NCBI RefSeq assembly: GCF_015207755.1
Contig: NZ_JADEWH010000009.1
Coordinates: 175,293-239,292 of the forward strand
DNA from: Nodularia sp. LEGE 06071
Lineage (GTDB): Bacteria; Cyanobacteriota; Cyanobacteriia; Cyanobacteriales; Nostocaceae
Length of the DNA: 64,000 nucleotides
Reading direction: 5' to 3'
Part shown: piece by piece, positions 56,109 to 64,000 of the stretch
Layout of the letters: each line of letters begins with the position of its first letter
Position numbering within the stretch: position 1 is the stretch's first letter
Made by a program: the position numbers and the translations under genes
The notes under the pieces: generated by a model
Told to the model about the DNA's origin: nothing
Databases searched by the model: none
What the model saw: only the letters and a program-made list of their open reading frames with translations

Positions 56109-57404
56109 TTGATTGAGCGTTATACTCTGCCCGAAATGGGCAACCTGTGGACTGAAACTTACAAATTAAAAACCTGGCTTCAGGTGGAAATTGCAGTTTG
56201 TGAAGCCCAAGCTGAACTGGGTTATATCCCTTCTCAGGCAGTTGAAGAAATTAAAGCTAAGGCGAATTTTGACCCGAAGCGAGTGTTGGAAATTGAAGCT
56301 GAAGTCCGTCATGATGTCATTGCCTTTTTAACCAATGTCAATGAATATGTGGGAGATGCTGGGCGTTATATTCATCTGGGTTTAACTAGCTCGGATGTAC
56401 TAGATACCGCTTTAGGACTACAATTAGTTGCTAGTCTGGATCTCATATCCCAACACCTGGAAGAGTTGATTCAGGTAATTCGCCTCAAGGCGCGAGAACA
56501 TCGTTATACAGTCATGACTGGCCGTTCACACGGTATTCACGCTGAACCGATGACTTTTGGATTTAAGTTAGCTGGATGGTTGGCTGAGGTGTTGCGCCAT
56601 CAAGAAAGGCTGAAAATTCTCCGGGAAACCATCGCCGTGGGGAAAATTTCCGGTGCTGTGGGAACCTATGCCAATATTGAACCACGAGTGGAAGCGATCG
56701 CTTGTGAAAAACTGGGACTCAAACCTGATACGGCCTCGACTCAAGTAATTTCGCGCGATCGCCATGCCGACTATGTGCAACAATTAGCCTTGGTCGCTGC
56801 ATCCATTGAACGCTTTGCTGTAGAAATTCGGAATCTCCAAAGAACAGACGTTTTAGAAGTTGAAGAATTTTTCTCCAAAGGTCAAAAAGGCTCATCAGCC
56901 ATGCCCCACAAGCGCAACCCCATCCGTTCGGAACGGTTGACGGGAATGGCTAGGCTAGTGAGAAGTCATGCTGGTGCAGCCCTGGAAAACGTGGCTTTGT
57001 GGCATGAACGGGATATTTCCCATAGTTCTGTAGAACGGGTAATTTTGCCAGATGCTTGCATTTTGACTCACTTTATGCTGGTAGAAATTACCGGATTGGT
57101 GAAAAACTTGCTGGTGTATCCAGAAAACATGGCGCGGAACCTCAACTGTTATGGCGGTGTAGTGTTTAGCCAAAAAGTTCTCCTGGCTTTAATAGACAAG
57201 GGAATGAACCGAGAAGAAGCTTATGCCATTGTCCAAGAAAGCGCTCATACTGCTTGGAACAAGCCAGAAGGAGACTTCCACGCGTTAATTACTCAAAACC
57301 CGCGTGTAACTGAAAATCTGTCCCCAGCAGAAATTGAAACGTGTTTTGACCCACAGCAACATCTCCGCCATTTAGATCAGGTTTACCAACGACTAGGTAT
57401 TTAG
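56109..57404 (+). CDS. purB: Adenylosuccinate lyase
   Basis: A 431-residue homotetrameric lyase that makes AICAR from SAICAR and AMP from adenylosuccinate in purine synthesis. Typical signatures are HLGLTSSDVLDTALGLQ, TGRSHGIHAEPMTFG (catalytic His) and GQKGSSAMPHKRNP (the fumarase/aspartase-family loop with catalytic Ser). Length and ends match cyanobacterial PurB. The start is TTG at 56109, giving MIERYTLPEM as in relatives; no in-frame ATG exists upstream before stops. A 28-bp tandem repeat starts right after the stop codon. Confidence 0.97.
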   Translation: MIERYTLPEMGNLWTETYKLKTWLQVEIAVCEAQAELGYIPSQAVEEIKAKANFDPKRVLEIEAEVRHDVIAFLTNVNEYVGDAGRYIHLGLTSSDVLDTALGLQLVASLDLISQHLEELIQVIRLKAREHRYTVMTGRSHGIHAEPMTFGFKLAGWLAEVLRHQERLKILRETIAVGKISGAVGTYANIEPRVEAIACEKLGLKPDTASTQVISRDRHADYVQQLALVAASIERFAVEIRNLQRTDVLEVEEFFSKGQKGSSAMPHKRNPIRSERLTGMARLVRSHAGAALENVALWHERDISHSSVERVILPDACILTHFMLVEITGLVKNLLVYPENMARNLNCYGGVVFSQKVLLALIDKGMNREEAYAIVQESAHTAWNKPEGDFHALITQNPRVTENLSPAEIETCFDPQQHLRHLDQVYQRLGI

Positions 57405-57480
57405 GCAGGGAGAAGAGGCAGAGGAGCAGGGAGCAGGGAGAAGAGGCAGAGGAGCAGGGAGCAGGGAGCAGGGGAGAAGA
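57405..57480. repeat. Purine-rich 28-bp tandem repeat after purB
   Basis: GCAGGGAGAAGAGGCAGAGG recurs with a 28-base period at 57405 and 57433, then degenerates into GCAGGGAGCAGGGGAGAAG. Purine-rich GGGAGCAGGGAG tracts of this sort are found after and between many genes in filamentous cyanobacteria; shorter ones occur here at 13365 and, on the other strand, at 60837. Confidence 0.85.
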
Positions 57481-57817
57481 CGTTGGGCTTGTACCAAAAT
57501 TTTTCTTCCTCATCTCCCCTTTAGCCCTACGGTGTACACAGAAGTCGGTAAATTCTCGTTTGTGTCATAAGACCCCACCTTTAGCCGCTCCCCGCAAGCG
57601 AGGCTACGGTGTACACACAAGTCTTGTCTGTCTGCGTTTTAGCCTGTTTTGCCCTCTAAATCCCCCAAGTTTGGGGGACTTTGAAAATTCTTGTTCCCCC
57701 TGCTCCCTGCTCCCCCGCTTCCTACTACCCAGCTATATCTTCTCAAAGGATGATATAAAATAGGGGCGCAAAGTCTTGCGTCCCCACCAATTTGAGAATT
57801 GCTATTGTATTGTGAAT
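57481..57817. other. Intergenic with repeats and hemH terminator
   Basis: Contains a direct repeat around GCTACGGTGTACACACAAGTC (57525 and 57602), a CCCCCAAGTTTGGGGG hairpin at 57662-57677 and a hemH terminator-like hairpin at 57763-57785. The open frame at 57560-57763 crosses these repeats and is not credible as a gene. Confidence 0.6.
57763..57785 (-). terminator. hemH terminator-like hairpin
   Basis: On the minus strand GGGGACGCAA pairs with TTGCGCCCC around a 4-base loop, followed by TATTTTAT. It lies about 35 bases beyond the hemH stop. Confidence 0.6.
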
Positions 57818-58984
57818 TTACTGCAAAATGCCAATCATGTGCAGAAAACCATGACCAGTAACTAGCTCAATCATTAAAGCAATAAAGCCCAGCATCGCAA
57901 TCCGACCATTCCAGACTTCGGCGCTAGTAGTCATACCCCATTCCCAGTTCTCTTGGGGGTACATTTTCACCATTTTTTTCATTTGTGCAGCTTGGGAAAG
58001 CTTGAAACTAGGGTTATTTAGTGCATCAATTACTAGGTCTGCCAATGCTTTAATAAATACTGGATGAGTATTAGGAGCAGATGCGCGACGGAAGTTATGA
58101 ATTCCTGACTCTTCGGCTATTTCTCGATATTCAATATCAATTTCTTGTAGAGTCTCGATATGTTCTGAGACAAAACTGATAGGGACAACAACTAAATCTT
58201 TGATCCCTTGTGCGCCGAGTTGTTCGAGGGCATCTTCAGTATAAGGCTGGAGCCATTCTACTGGGCCGACACGACTTTGGTAAGCCAAGGTGTAAAGATT
58301 GGGTCGATTGAGAGTCTGCATAATTAAAGCAGTACATTCTTCAATTTCTTGCTCATAGGGGTCTCCTGCTTCTTCAACGTAGCTTTTGGGAACTCCGTGA
58401 GCGCTGAAAAAGATATGAGCTTCGTCGGGATTGGGACATTGATCGAGTTGTTGAACTATGAGTTCCGCCATGGCCTGTAAATAGCCTGGTTCTTTGTACC
58501 AAGAGGGAATCACAGTATAGTCAATGGGCTGAAGTTCTGGCTTTTCTTGCCAAAGTTTTTCTAACAGCCGAAAGCTAGAACCACTAGTACTAATGGAAAA
58601 TTGTGGGTACAGTGGTAAAATTACCAGGTGTTCGATATGATCAGCCGCAATTTGTGCGATCGCCTCTTCTGTGTAAGGATGCCAATAACGCATTCCCACA
58701 TAGATATTCACTTCTTGTCCCAAATCACCCAACTGTTGTTTCAGGGCTTGCCCTTGTTCCTCAGTGATTCGCCTTAGTGGAGAACCGCCGCCAATTTGCT
58801 TATAATTGGCTTGAGATGTTTTAGTTCGCCGTGAAGCAATCAACCAAGCTAGAGGTTTTTGCAGCCAGCTAAACGGTAGGCGAATAATTTCTGGGTCGGA
58901 AAATAGGTTATACAAAAAAGGCCCGACATCCTCTAGCTTATCAGGGCCACCGAGATTGAGTAATAAAACGCCTACACGACTCAT
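57818..58984 (-). CDS. hemH: Ferrochelatase with C-terminal chlorophyll-binding-like helix
   Basis: A 388-residue ferrochelatase that inserts iron into protoporphyrin IX at the thylakoid or plasma membrane. The catalytic His is in [22 protein letters not shown], and the [22 protein letters not shown]-terminus and [20 protein letters not shown] signature are typical. The last about 50 residues contain [22 protein letters not shown], the CAB/LHC-like transmembrane motif found in cyanobacterial and plant type II ferrochelatases. This helix links heme and chlorophyll synthesis and dimerises the enzyme. The start at 58984 is the ATG giving [13 protein letters not shown]. It is followed by a terminator-like hairpin. 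Confidence 0.98.
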   Translation of the reverse strand: MSRVGVLLLNLGGPDKLEDVGPFLYNLFSDPEIIRLPFSWLQKPLAWLIASRRTKTSQANYKQIGGGSPLRRITEEQGQALKQQLGDLGQEVNIYVGMRYWHPYTEEAIAQIAADHIEHLVILPLYPQFSISTSGSSFRLLEKLWQEKPELQPIDYTVIPSWYKEPGYLQAMAELIVQQLDQCPNPDEAHIFFSAHGVPKSYVEEAGDPYEQEIEECTALIMQTLNRPNLYTLAYQSRVGPVEWLQPYTEDALEQLGAQGIKDLVVVPISFVSEHIETLQEIDIEYREIAEESGIHNFRRASAPNTHPVFIKALADLVIDALNNPSFKLSQAAQMKKMVKMYPQENWEWGMTTSAEVWNGRIAMLGFIALMIELVTGHGFLHMIGILQ

Positions 58985-59292
58985 AGCACTTATTTTCCCC
59001 CAATCTTTTCAGGTTTTTTACTAATGTTAACAATATATCTTTATTAAATATAAAGCTTTATAGTCAGCAAAGACGCAATGTCAACAATCTTAAGAGATTG
59101 ATGTTACCTATATCAATGTTTGTCTGCTGCGTAGCAGCTTTGAGTCCAGGTGGTGAAGCTCGTTTTCGGCAATTGCCTTTACAAAGCTTAAAAGTTGATT
59201 CAGATTCTCAAATTTTAGACTGATGTTGTGGCAATGGTCAAAAGAAAAACATTTTACCATACAATGTAGCATATTAGTATGAATATTTACAA
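58985..59292. other. Intergenic, nothing recognised
   Basis: AT-rich region of about 310 bases between hemH and the hydrolase gene, which transcribes in the same direction. A frame at 59108-59461 overlaps the hydrolase in another phase and is a shadow. No RNA or repeat seen. Confidence 0.5.
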
Positions 59293-60183
59293 CTAAGCTT
59301 TTAAATAGGGTTGCAATAGACCAATTACAACTTCTGGGGTTTCGAGATGGGGTAATATTCCTGTATCTGCGATCGCATAAAAATCTTGAATTGCGCCCGG
59401 ATTCAGATTGGCTAAACGTCGCCCCAGCTTGATGCTGGTAAATTGTGCCTTCTCTCCCCAAAAGAATACCGTGGGAATTTTCAGCTGTTGGATGTACAAA
59501 CTCAAATCAAAATACAAGTCTCCCCGCAAAAATGCCAAGGCGGAAAACTTAGCATCAGACTGTTGTGCAGACGTTAAATAAGCTGCTACCATTTCTTGAG
59601 AAACTCGTTCTGGTTGAGCAAACAGAAAGTTTTGCAAAAAATTTCTCACAGCAAATTCATTTTCAGCACCCAGAGTATAAATTAAATTCTCCAATAGCGG
59701 CGAATTAATAATTGGCAATGGTATTCTGCGTCCAGCCCCCTGACCAAAGTCATCAAACCCAGAGGGACAGACTAAAAACAAGTTGTGAAATAAATCAGGA
59801 TGGGTAATAGCCAGACGAATAGCAAAAGCGGCTGTCAAAGAAGAAGCCACCACCGTTACTGGTTGGCGACAAGTTTGGCTGATAAACTCCTGTATAGTCG
59901 TGAGATAATCCCTAATTTGATAATCTCTGACTGGATGGGCAGATTCTCCCCAACCAATTAAATCTGGTGCTAAAATTCGGTGTGTAGGGGCAAAAGCTGG
60001 GTAAACTTTCGACCATTCATAAGCAGAAGCCCCACCGCCAAAGTTGTGTAAGAACAATAAGGGCGGTAAATTTTCCGTCTCAGCATTTAACCAAGGTGCA
60101 GTGGTTTGGGTATAGTAAACCATCGCCCCTAGAGATGTATGAATAACTTTATGCCCAAAGCCAAGAGGTTGAAACTGAAGCAT
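59293..60183 (-). CDS. Alpha/beta hydrolase
   Basis: A 296-residue hydrolase-fold protein. The PPLLFLHNFGGGASAYEW motif is the oxyanion-hole strand (HN instead of HG), DLIGWGES follows, and the nucleophile elbow is VVASSLTAA with Ser115 in A-S-S-L-T rather than the usual G-x-S-x-G. The C-terminal GILPHLETPE supplies the histidine. It has no signal peptide. Similar hydrolases occur beside heme and chlorophyll genes in cyanobacteria, but the substrate is unknown. It is only 3 bases from the upstream HugZ-like gene, so the two are one operon. Confidence 0.9.
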   Translation of the reverse strand: MLQFQPLGFGHKVIHTSLGAMVYYTQTTAPWLNAETENLPPLLFLHNFGGGASAYEWSKVYPAFAPTHRILAPDLIGWGESAHPVRDYQIRDYLTTIQEFISQTCRQPVTVVASSLTAAFAIRLAITHPDLFHNLFLVCPSGFDDFGQGAGRRIPLPIINSPLLENLIYTLGAENEFAVRNFLQNFLFAQPERVSQEMVAAYLTSAQQSDAKFSALAFLRGDLYFDLSLYIQQLKIPTVFFWGEKAQFTSIKLGRRLANLNPGAIQDFYAIADTGILPHLETPEVVIGLLQPYLKA

Positions 60184-60186
60184 ATA

Positions 60187-60681
60187 TTATTTATTGCCCT
60201 TAATATGAACTAGTTTATCGAGTTGGTCACCACTAATTTGATAAGCTGTCCCGAAACCAATCACAAAACGACCAGCGCTAGGAGTTAAGCGAAAAATCCG
60301 AAAGTCTGGTAAACCGCGAAAAACTTGAATAAGTTCGCCAAAACGTTCTTGAAATTGGGTAACAATTTGATTCCAAGTCTCAGTTTCACGCTCTATCAAG
60401 GTCGCGGTACAATCAAAACTCAAGCGACGACGGGCAAAAATTTGGTCACTTTTCGATTCATCCTCAATAAATAAGACACTCACATGAGGATTGACATGAA
60501 GATTTTGGGTATGGGTTGCTAAACCACTCACGTAGATATAGATATTTTTAGCATCATCCATCACGAAAGGAGTGTAACTAGCATTGGGTACACCTGCTGA
60601 ATTAACCGTGCTAATGATTACACTTTCAACTGCTTGGGGAAAAGTTTCATACTCAGCTTGAGCTTGCTCAATTTGGCTCAT
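60187..60681 (-). CDS. Pyridoxamine 5'-phosphate oxidase-fold protein (HugZ-like)
   Basis: About 164 residues from the ATG at 60681 (MSQIEQAQAEY); 30 more codons in frame upstream read a non-homologous Cys-rich stretch and are probably leader. The split-barrel core is visible: VIISTVNSAGVPNASYTPFVM, then YVSGLATHTQNLHVNPHVSVLFIEDES. The C-terminal RLTPSAGRFVIGFGTAYQIS is typical of HugZ-type heme oxygenases, which use heme instead of flavin. A heme-degrading or heme-binding role fits with hemH nearby. The operon with the alpha/beta hydrolase is supported by a 3-base gap. Confidence 0.88.
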   Translation of the reverse strand: MSQIEQAQAEYETFPQAVESVIISTVNSAGVPNASYTPFVMDDAKNIYIYVSGLATHTQNLHVNPHVSVLFIEDESKSDQIFARRRLSFDCTATLIERETETWNQIVTQFQERFGELIQVFRGLPDFRIFRLTPSAGRFVIGFGTAYQISGDQLDKLVHIKGNK

Positions 60682-60929
60682 AAGTAAATTTCTGTTTTCA
60701 TAGCAATATTTTCTTAAGTATCCTAACGCGCTTGAGCAAGAAGATGGAACATTGCAGAAATAACTAACCACAGAGGCGCAGAGTACACAGAGTCGGAAAA
60801 AAAGAAGATAGTATCAGTGTAATTTCCATCTCACCCCTGCTCCCTGCTCCCTGCCCCCCTGCCTCTTAATTGCTGCCAATGGTTCCGTTATCATATATGT
60901 AACAGAAAAAAAATTATGAGGACGCGATT

Positions 60930-62414
60930 GTGGCTGACAAAAATCGTTCTCAATGGGACTTAGGCAGATTTATCGACACCTTAACTTATTTCGAGGTGTT
61001 TCCTTTGCTGAACTGGGTACAGCAGTTAATTCAAGGTCGTCCCAACGATAATCAAAATCTACCCAATGGAGGAAGAAATGTGGGTGTAATACTGGTGGCT
61101 GGTGCGACGGGTGGAGTGGGAAAACGAGTTGTGCAGCGACTGCTGGAACGGGGGGAAAAAGTTCGCGCCCTTGTACGAGATATAGAGAAAGCACGGTCAA
61201 TTCTCGGCGATGATATTGATTTAGTCGCTGGGGATATCACTAAACCAGAAACTTTGAATTCTATGGTGATGGCTAATATCCAAGCTGTAGTTTGTTGTAC
61301 CTCCGTCCGTGTACAACCAGTAGAAGGCGACACACCAGATAGAGCGAAGTATAAGCAGGGTGTGAAATTTTATCTGCCGGAAATTGTCGGGGATACTCCC
61401 GAAAATGTGGAATATCAAGGTGTGAAAAACTTGGTAGAAGCTGCGGCTAAATATCTACCTCCAGCTAATGAAAAACTGATATTTGATTTCACTAATCCTT
61501 CGGCGGAATTAAGAAATGTTTGGGGTGCAGTGGATGATGTGGTTATGGGTGGTGTGAGTGCCAGTAATATGCAATTATTAGAAAATACCGCTGTATTTGC
61601 TGGGAATGTCTCCACGGCTAACTCTGGCGGATTTGCTTCGGTGAGAACGAAGAATTTTGAACCTCCCTTTAATTTATCTGATTACGAAGGTGTCGAACTT
61701 CGGGTTAAAGGTGACGGTCAGCGTTATAAACTATTTTTACGGACAGATCCAAAATGGGATGGTGTTGGTTATAGTCATTCTTTTGACACTGTAGATAATA
61801 CTTGGATAACTGTTCGCGTTCCTTTTAAAGATTTGGTTCCTGTATTTCGCGCCAAAGTTTTGCCAGATGCGCCGCCAATTTATGCTGGGAAAATTTCCTC
61901 ATTCCAACTGATGTTGAGTAAGTTTGAATATGATGGGGCTTTAAATCCCAAGTTTTCACCTGGTAATTTTGCGCTCCAAATAGAATCCATCAAGGCTTAT
62001 GGTGGGGAGGCTGTTCCGCAGTTTGTCCTTGTTAGTTCAGCCGGAGTAACTCGTCCGGGAAGACCAGGGATTAATTTAGATGAGGAACCCCCAGCCGTGA
62101 GATTAAATGACCAATTGGGAGGAATCTTAACTTGGAAGTTGAAAGGGGAAGAGAGTTTAAGAGCCAGTGGGATTCCTTATACAATTATTAGACCTTGTGC
62201 TTTAACTGAGGAAACAGGTGGCAAGGAATTAATCTTTGAACAAGGTGATAATATTAGGGGCAAGATTAGCCGCGATGATGTAGCTGAAATTTGTGTGCGA
62301 TCGCTACAACAATCAGATGCTCATAATATCACCTTAGAAGTCAAAGCAGGTGAAAATAATGCTAATTATATCAATTGGCAGCAGCTATTTTCTAACTTAC
62401 AGCCAGATGAATAA
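60930..62414 (+). CDS. CIA30/NmrA-like NAD(P)-binding fusion protein
   Basis: A 494-residue protein beginning with GTG at 60930, with GAGGA upstream. The N-terminal NAD(P)-binding fold has VILVAGATGGVGKRVVQRLLERG at about 52-75. The centre, from about 180 to 365, is a CIA30 domain (complex I intermediate-associated protein 30: DDVVMGGVSASNMQL, GGFASVRTKNFEPP). The Rossmann part resumes at about 370 with VLVSSAGVTRPGRPG, so CIA30 is inserted into the dehydrogenase-like fold. Cyanobacterial and plant members of this kind are linked to assembly of complex I/NDH-1 or photosystem components, but the exact role is unclear. It stands alone, divergent from the HugZ gene. Confidence 0.93.
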   Translation: MADKNRSQWDLGRFIDTLTYFEVFPLLNWVQQLIQGRPNDNQNLPNGGRNVGVILVAGATGGVGKRVVQRLLERGEKVRALVRDIEKARSILGDDIDLVAGDITKPETLNSMVMANIQAVVCCTSVRVQPVEGDTPDRAKYKQGVKFYLPEIVGDTPENVEYQGVKNLVEAAAKYLPPANEKLIFDFTNPSAELRNVWGAVDDVVMGGVSASNMQLLENTAVFAGNVSTANSGGFASVRTKNFEPPFNLSDYEGVELRVKGDGQRYKLFLRTDPKWDGVGYSHSFDTVDNTWITVRVPFKDLVPVFRAKVLPDAPPIYAGKISSFQLMLSKFEYDGALNPKFSPGNFALQIESIKAYGGEAVPQFVLVSSAGVTRPGRPGINLDEEPPAVRLNDQLGGILTWKLKGEESLRASGIPYTIIRPCALTEETGGKELIFEQGDNIRGKISRDDVAEICVRSLQQSDAHNITLEVKAGENNANYINWQQLFSNLQPDE

Positions 62415-62508
62415 ATCAAAGTAGCAAAAGGGGGACATGGAGACAGGGAGAATACCAAAAACAGATGATCATTTCCCACCTCCTACCTCCACCGCAGGAG
62501 TCAATCAA

Positions 62509-62856
62509 ATGTTTCGCAGATTAATTTTAGCCGGAGTTTTGGTAATTATCGTTTGGATGGGCTTATTATCTAACCCAGCCTCATCACAGCAAATCGAGTC
62601 TCGCTTTAACAATCTACAAGCAGATTTCAATCGTGTTGAGTCGCGCTTAAGGCGAGTAGAGTCTCAGTTGAGTCAAATGGGTAAATCTCCATCACCAAGA
62701 ACATCGCTGACCTCACCACAGCGAACGGATGCTGAACGTAATTTATCGCCGCTAGAGCAAAGATTTGAGCGCTTGGCTACGTTAATTGTGGAATTAAAGC
62801 AACAAGTTAATAAATTGGAAAAACGGGTTTCTCAAATAGAATCACCTGGTTCATAG
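62509..62856 (+). CDS. Small membrane-anchored coiled-coil protein
   Basis: About 115 residues from the ATG at 62509 (MFRRLILAG); the longer frame from 62437 adds a low-complexity peptide with no conserved look. One membrane segment (residues 4-22, LILAGVLVIIVWMGLLS) is followed by SNPASSQQ, possibly cleaved, and then by heptad-like coiled coils (FNNLQADFNRVESRLRRVES, and ERLATLIVELKQQVNKLEKR). It is probably anchored at or secreted across the plasma membrane. I do not recognise a family. Confidence 0.7.
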   Translation: MFRRLILAGVLVIIVWMGLLSNPASSQQIESRFNNLQADFNRVESRLRRVESQLSQMGKSPSPRTSLTSPQRTDAERNLSPLEQRFERLATLIVELKQQVNKLEKRVSQIESPGS

Positions 62857-62923
62857 GGTTTCTTTGATTGTGTGGTAACTTTCTATGAAACCATTCTCTG
62901 TAAACCTGATCGCTCCTTTTCCC

Positions 62924-63802
62924 TTAACCTCTCACCGATGCAGCAACAGTAACAGCAAAATTTGTAATCAACTGCGCTAGCAGTTCAGGTTGATCTTCAG
63001 GTACAAAAGCACGCGATTTTGCCACACGCTCTAGTTGAGCATTAGGGAAGGATTTTTTGAGGCGTTCAGCAAAGTGATCAGAAAAGAATGGATCGTTTTC
63101 ACCCCAAACAATCAAAACTGGCTGCTTAAAATTGGGAAAGGAACGGGCTGCTTCAAGAGTGTAACGATTGGAAATACCACGCACAGCTTTAGTTAGATCA
63201 TGACGCACGCCAGAAAAACGAATTAGCGGTGTAAAGTATGCAGACTCTTCTTCTGACTCCAAGGGTTTGTGTGCAAGTAGCCCAAACAAGATATGTCGAG
63301 CTAAACGCCAGCGCATTAACTGTGCATATGCAAATATAAAGCCTGGTATGTGAGCAGCATATTGAATGGGACGAAACAACAGCGGTAAAAAGTTTTCAAA
63401 AGCATCACAGTTAGTAAGTACAAGTCCTGATATTTTTTCGGGGTACTGGTTAATGACTAATTGGCATATAGCACCGCCTGTATCGTTACCAACTAAGGTG
63501 ACATCATCTAAACCAAGGGCTGTAACAAAATCTGCTACTAAGCGAGCAAGACCAGGTGGAGTTAAGTCAGTGTCGGGGTTCATTGGTTGGACATGAGAGC
63601 CGAGAGGTAAGTCTGGGACAATGCAGCGAAACTCGCCTTCGAGTAGAGATACAACATCACGCCAGAGTCGTCCGTTAACCAGAAGCCCGTGTAGAAAGAT
63701 TAATATTGGTCCCTGTCCGCGATCGCTGTAGTGAAGTATTCCTTGGGGTAGCTCGACAGTTTTATATTCTTGGGTGTGATTTTCTTGAGCGTCAAAACTC
63801 AT
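62924..63802 (-). CDS. Alpha/beta hydrolase, haloalkane dehalogenase/epoxide hydrolase type
   Basis: About 292 residues from the ATG at 63802, which has AGGAGA upstream. The oxyanion motif is IFLHGLLVNGRLW, and the nucleophile elbow GNDTGGA places Asp107 where esterases have Ser, so it resembles haloalkane dehalogenases and epoxide hydrolases. The acid strand is IVWGENDPFF. At the place of the catalytic histidine (usually GHF), the sequence reads KSRAFVPEDQPE, with Arg-Ala instead. Either the histidine is elsewhere or the enzyme is unusual. No signal peptide is seen. It is next to a TnpB element. Confidence 0.9.
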   Translation of the reverse strand: MSFDAQENHTQEYKTVELPQGILHYSDRGQGPILIFLHGLLVNGRLWRDVVSLLEGEFRCIVPDLPLGSHVQPMNPDTDLTPPGLARLVADFVTALGLDDVTLVGNDTGGAICQLVINQYPEKISGLVLTNCDAFENFLPLLFRPIQYAAHIPGFIFAYAQLMRWRLARHILFGLLAHKPLESEEESAYFTPLIRFSGVRHDLTKAVRGISNRYTLEAARSFPNFKQPVLIVWGENDPFFSDHFAERLKKSFPNAQLERVAKSRAFVPEDQPELLAQLITNFAVTVAASVRG

Positions 63803-63882
63803 GTTATTCTCCTGTAAGTGAAAAAATATCAAGCTTGCTTTTTCATCTTAGACTTAGAGTTTGGAGCTAATTCTTGACATCC

Positions 63883-63905
63883 TCACCGGACTGAAGCCAC
63901 GGTGA
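63883..63905 (-). repeat. TnpB element right-end hairpin
   Basis: TCACCG and CGGTGA face each other around an 11-base loop. The hairpin is 9 bases downstream of the TnpB stop and followed by GGATGTCAAGAA on the minus strand. This fits the right end of an IS200/IS605-type element, which also forms the 3' part of the guide RNA scaffold. Confidence 0.65.
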
Positions 63906-63914
63906 TTCCAAGAA

Positions 63915-64000
63915 TCACTTCTTGGGTTTCCTCTTTCCGCGACTCGACTTACTTGGAGGGATTTCTCCACCCAAGCAGAGGTCGATGTCTCCAGAGGCGT
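63915..64000 (-). CDS. tnpB: TnpB (IS200/IS605) RNA-guided nuclease, C-terminal end
   Basis: The last 27 residues are readable on the minus strand before the window ends: ASGDIDLCLGGEIPPSKSSR, then GKRKPKK and TGA. The basic tail and the position directly before a hairpin end are typical of cyanobacterial TnpB proteins, which are transposon-encoded nucleases guided by an RNA from their own 3' end. The RuvC and zinc parts lie outside the window, so activity cannot be judged. Confidence 0.75.
   Translation of the reverse strand, partial: ASGDIDLCLGGEIPPSKSSRGKRKPKK

Noticed and set aside
57560..57763. 67-codon open frame after purB
   Set aside because: It runs through a direct repeat, a hairpin and purine/pyrimidine tracts, has no ribosome site and an odd composition.
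59108..59461. 117-codon frame overlapping the hydrolase 3' end
   Set aside because: It is in another phase of a clearly conserved hydrolase gene and its non-overlapping part shows no motif.

Overview
The window looks like chromosomal DNA of a filamentous, probably heterocyst-forming (Nostocales-type) cyanobacterium. The evidence is a psbA gene (photosystem II D1), a ferrochelatase with the cyanobacterial chlorophyll-binding tail, cyanobacteria-specific families (DUF3611, DUF928, CIA30 fusions, Uma2) and many HIP1 octamers (GCGATCGC). AT-rich spacers carry the small palindromic and purine-rich repeats typical of this group. No rRNA, tRNA or CRISPR array was seen.

Layout. 1-8.6 kb is housekeeping and stress genes: the 5' end of gyrA, a small acidic protein, a histone-deacetylase-like amidohydrolase, catalase, a 45-residue membrane protein, recR, a secreted beta-helix-like protein, psbA and a HIT protein. 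8.9-16.6 kb holds membrane and accessory genes (DUF3611, a 1256-residue membrane hydrolase-like protein, a YihY/BrkB protein, a Na+/H+ antiporter, a Uma2 nuclease). These are separated by three short partial copies of the start of the HIT gene. comM (yifB) follows.

18.4-50.5 kb is the main feature: a surface-protein locus. Read on the minus strand it starts with one TpsB outer-membrane transporter, followed by eight consecutive TpsA filamentous-haemagglutinin-like exoproteins of 778-1036 residues. Divergently transcribed are an exported TPR-CHAT (caspase-like) protein, a DUF928 protein with an in-frame 22-residue tandem repeat, a CHASE2 hybrid histidine kinase and an overlapping response-regulator kinase. 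The TpsA proteins have near-identical ends and different middles, and each mature protein appears to have only two cysteines, both C-terminal. The block is bracketed by comM: the intact gene at one side and a frameshifted 3' fragment of comM at the other (50.7-51.0 kb).

51-64 kb contains an HTH-fusion protein, a membrane-anchored patatin-like lipase, a second YihY/BrkB protein, purB, hemH, an alpha/beta hydrolase, a HugZ-like protein, a CIA30/NmrA-like protein, a small coiled-coil protein, a dehalogenase-like hydrolase and, at the edge, the 3' end of a TnpB gene with its hairpin end.

How it may work together (inference): the CHASE2 kinases sense a periplasmic signal, TpsB exports the TpsA fibres through the outer membrane, and the exported TPR-CHAT and DUF928 proteins act in the periplasm or at the surface on the same pathway. 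The repeated ends of the TpsA genes would allow recombination to shuffle their central regions.
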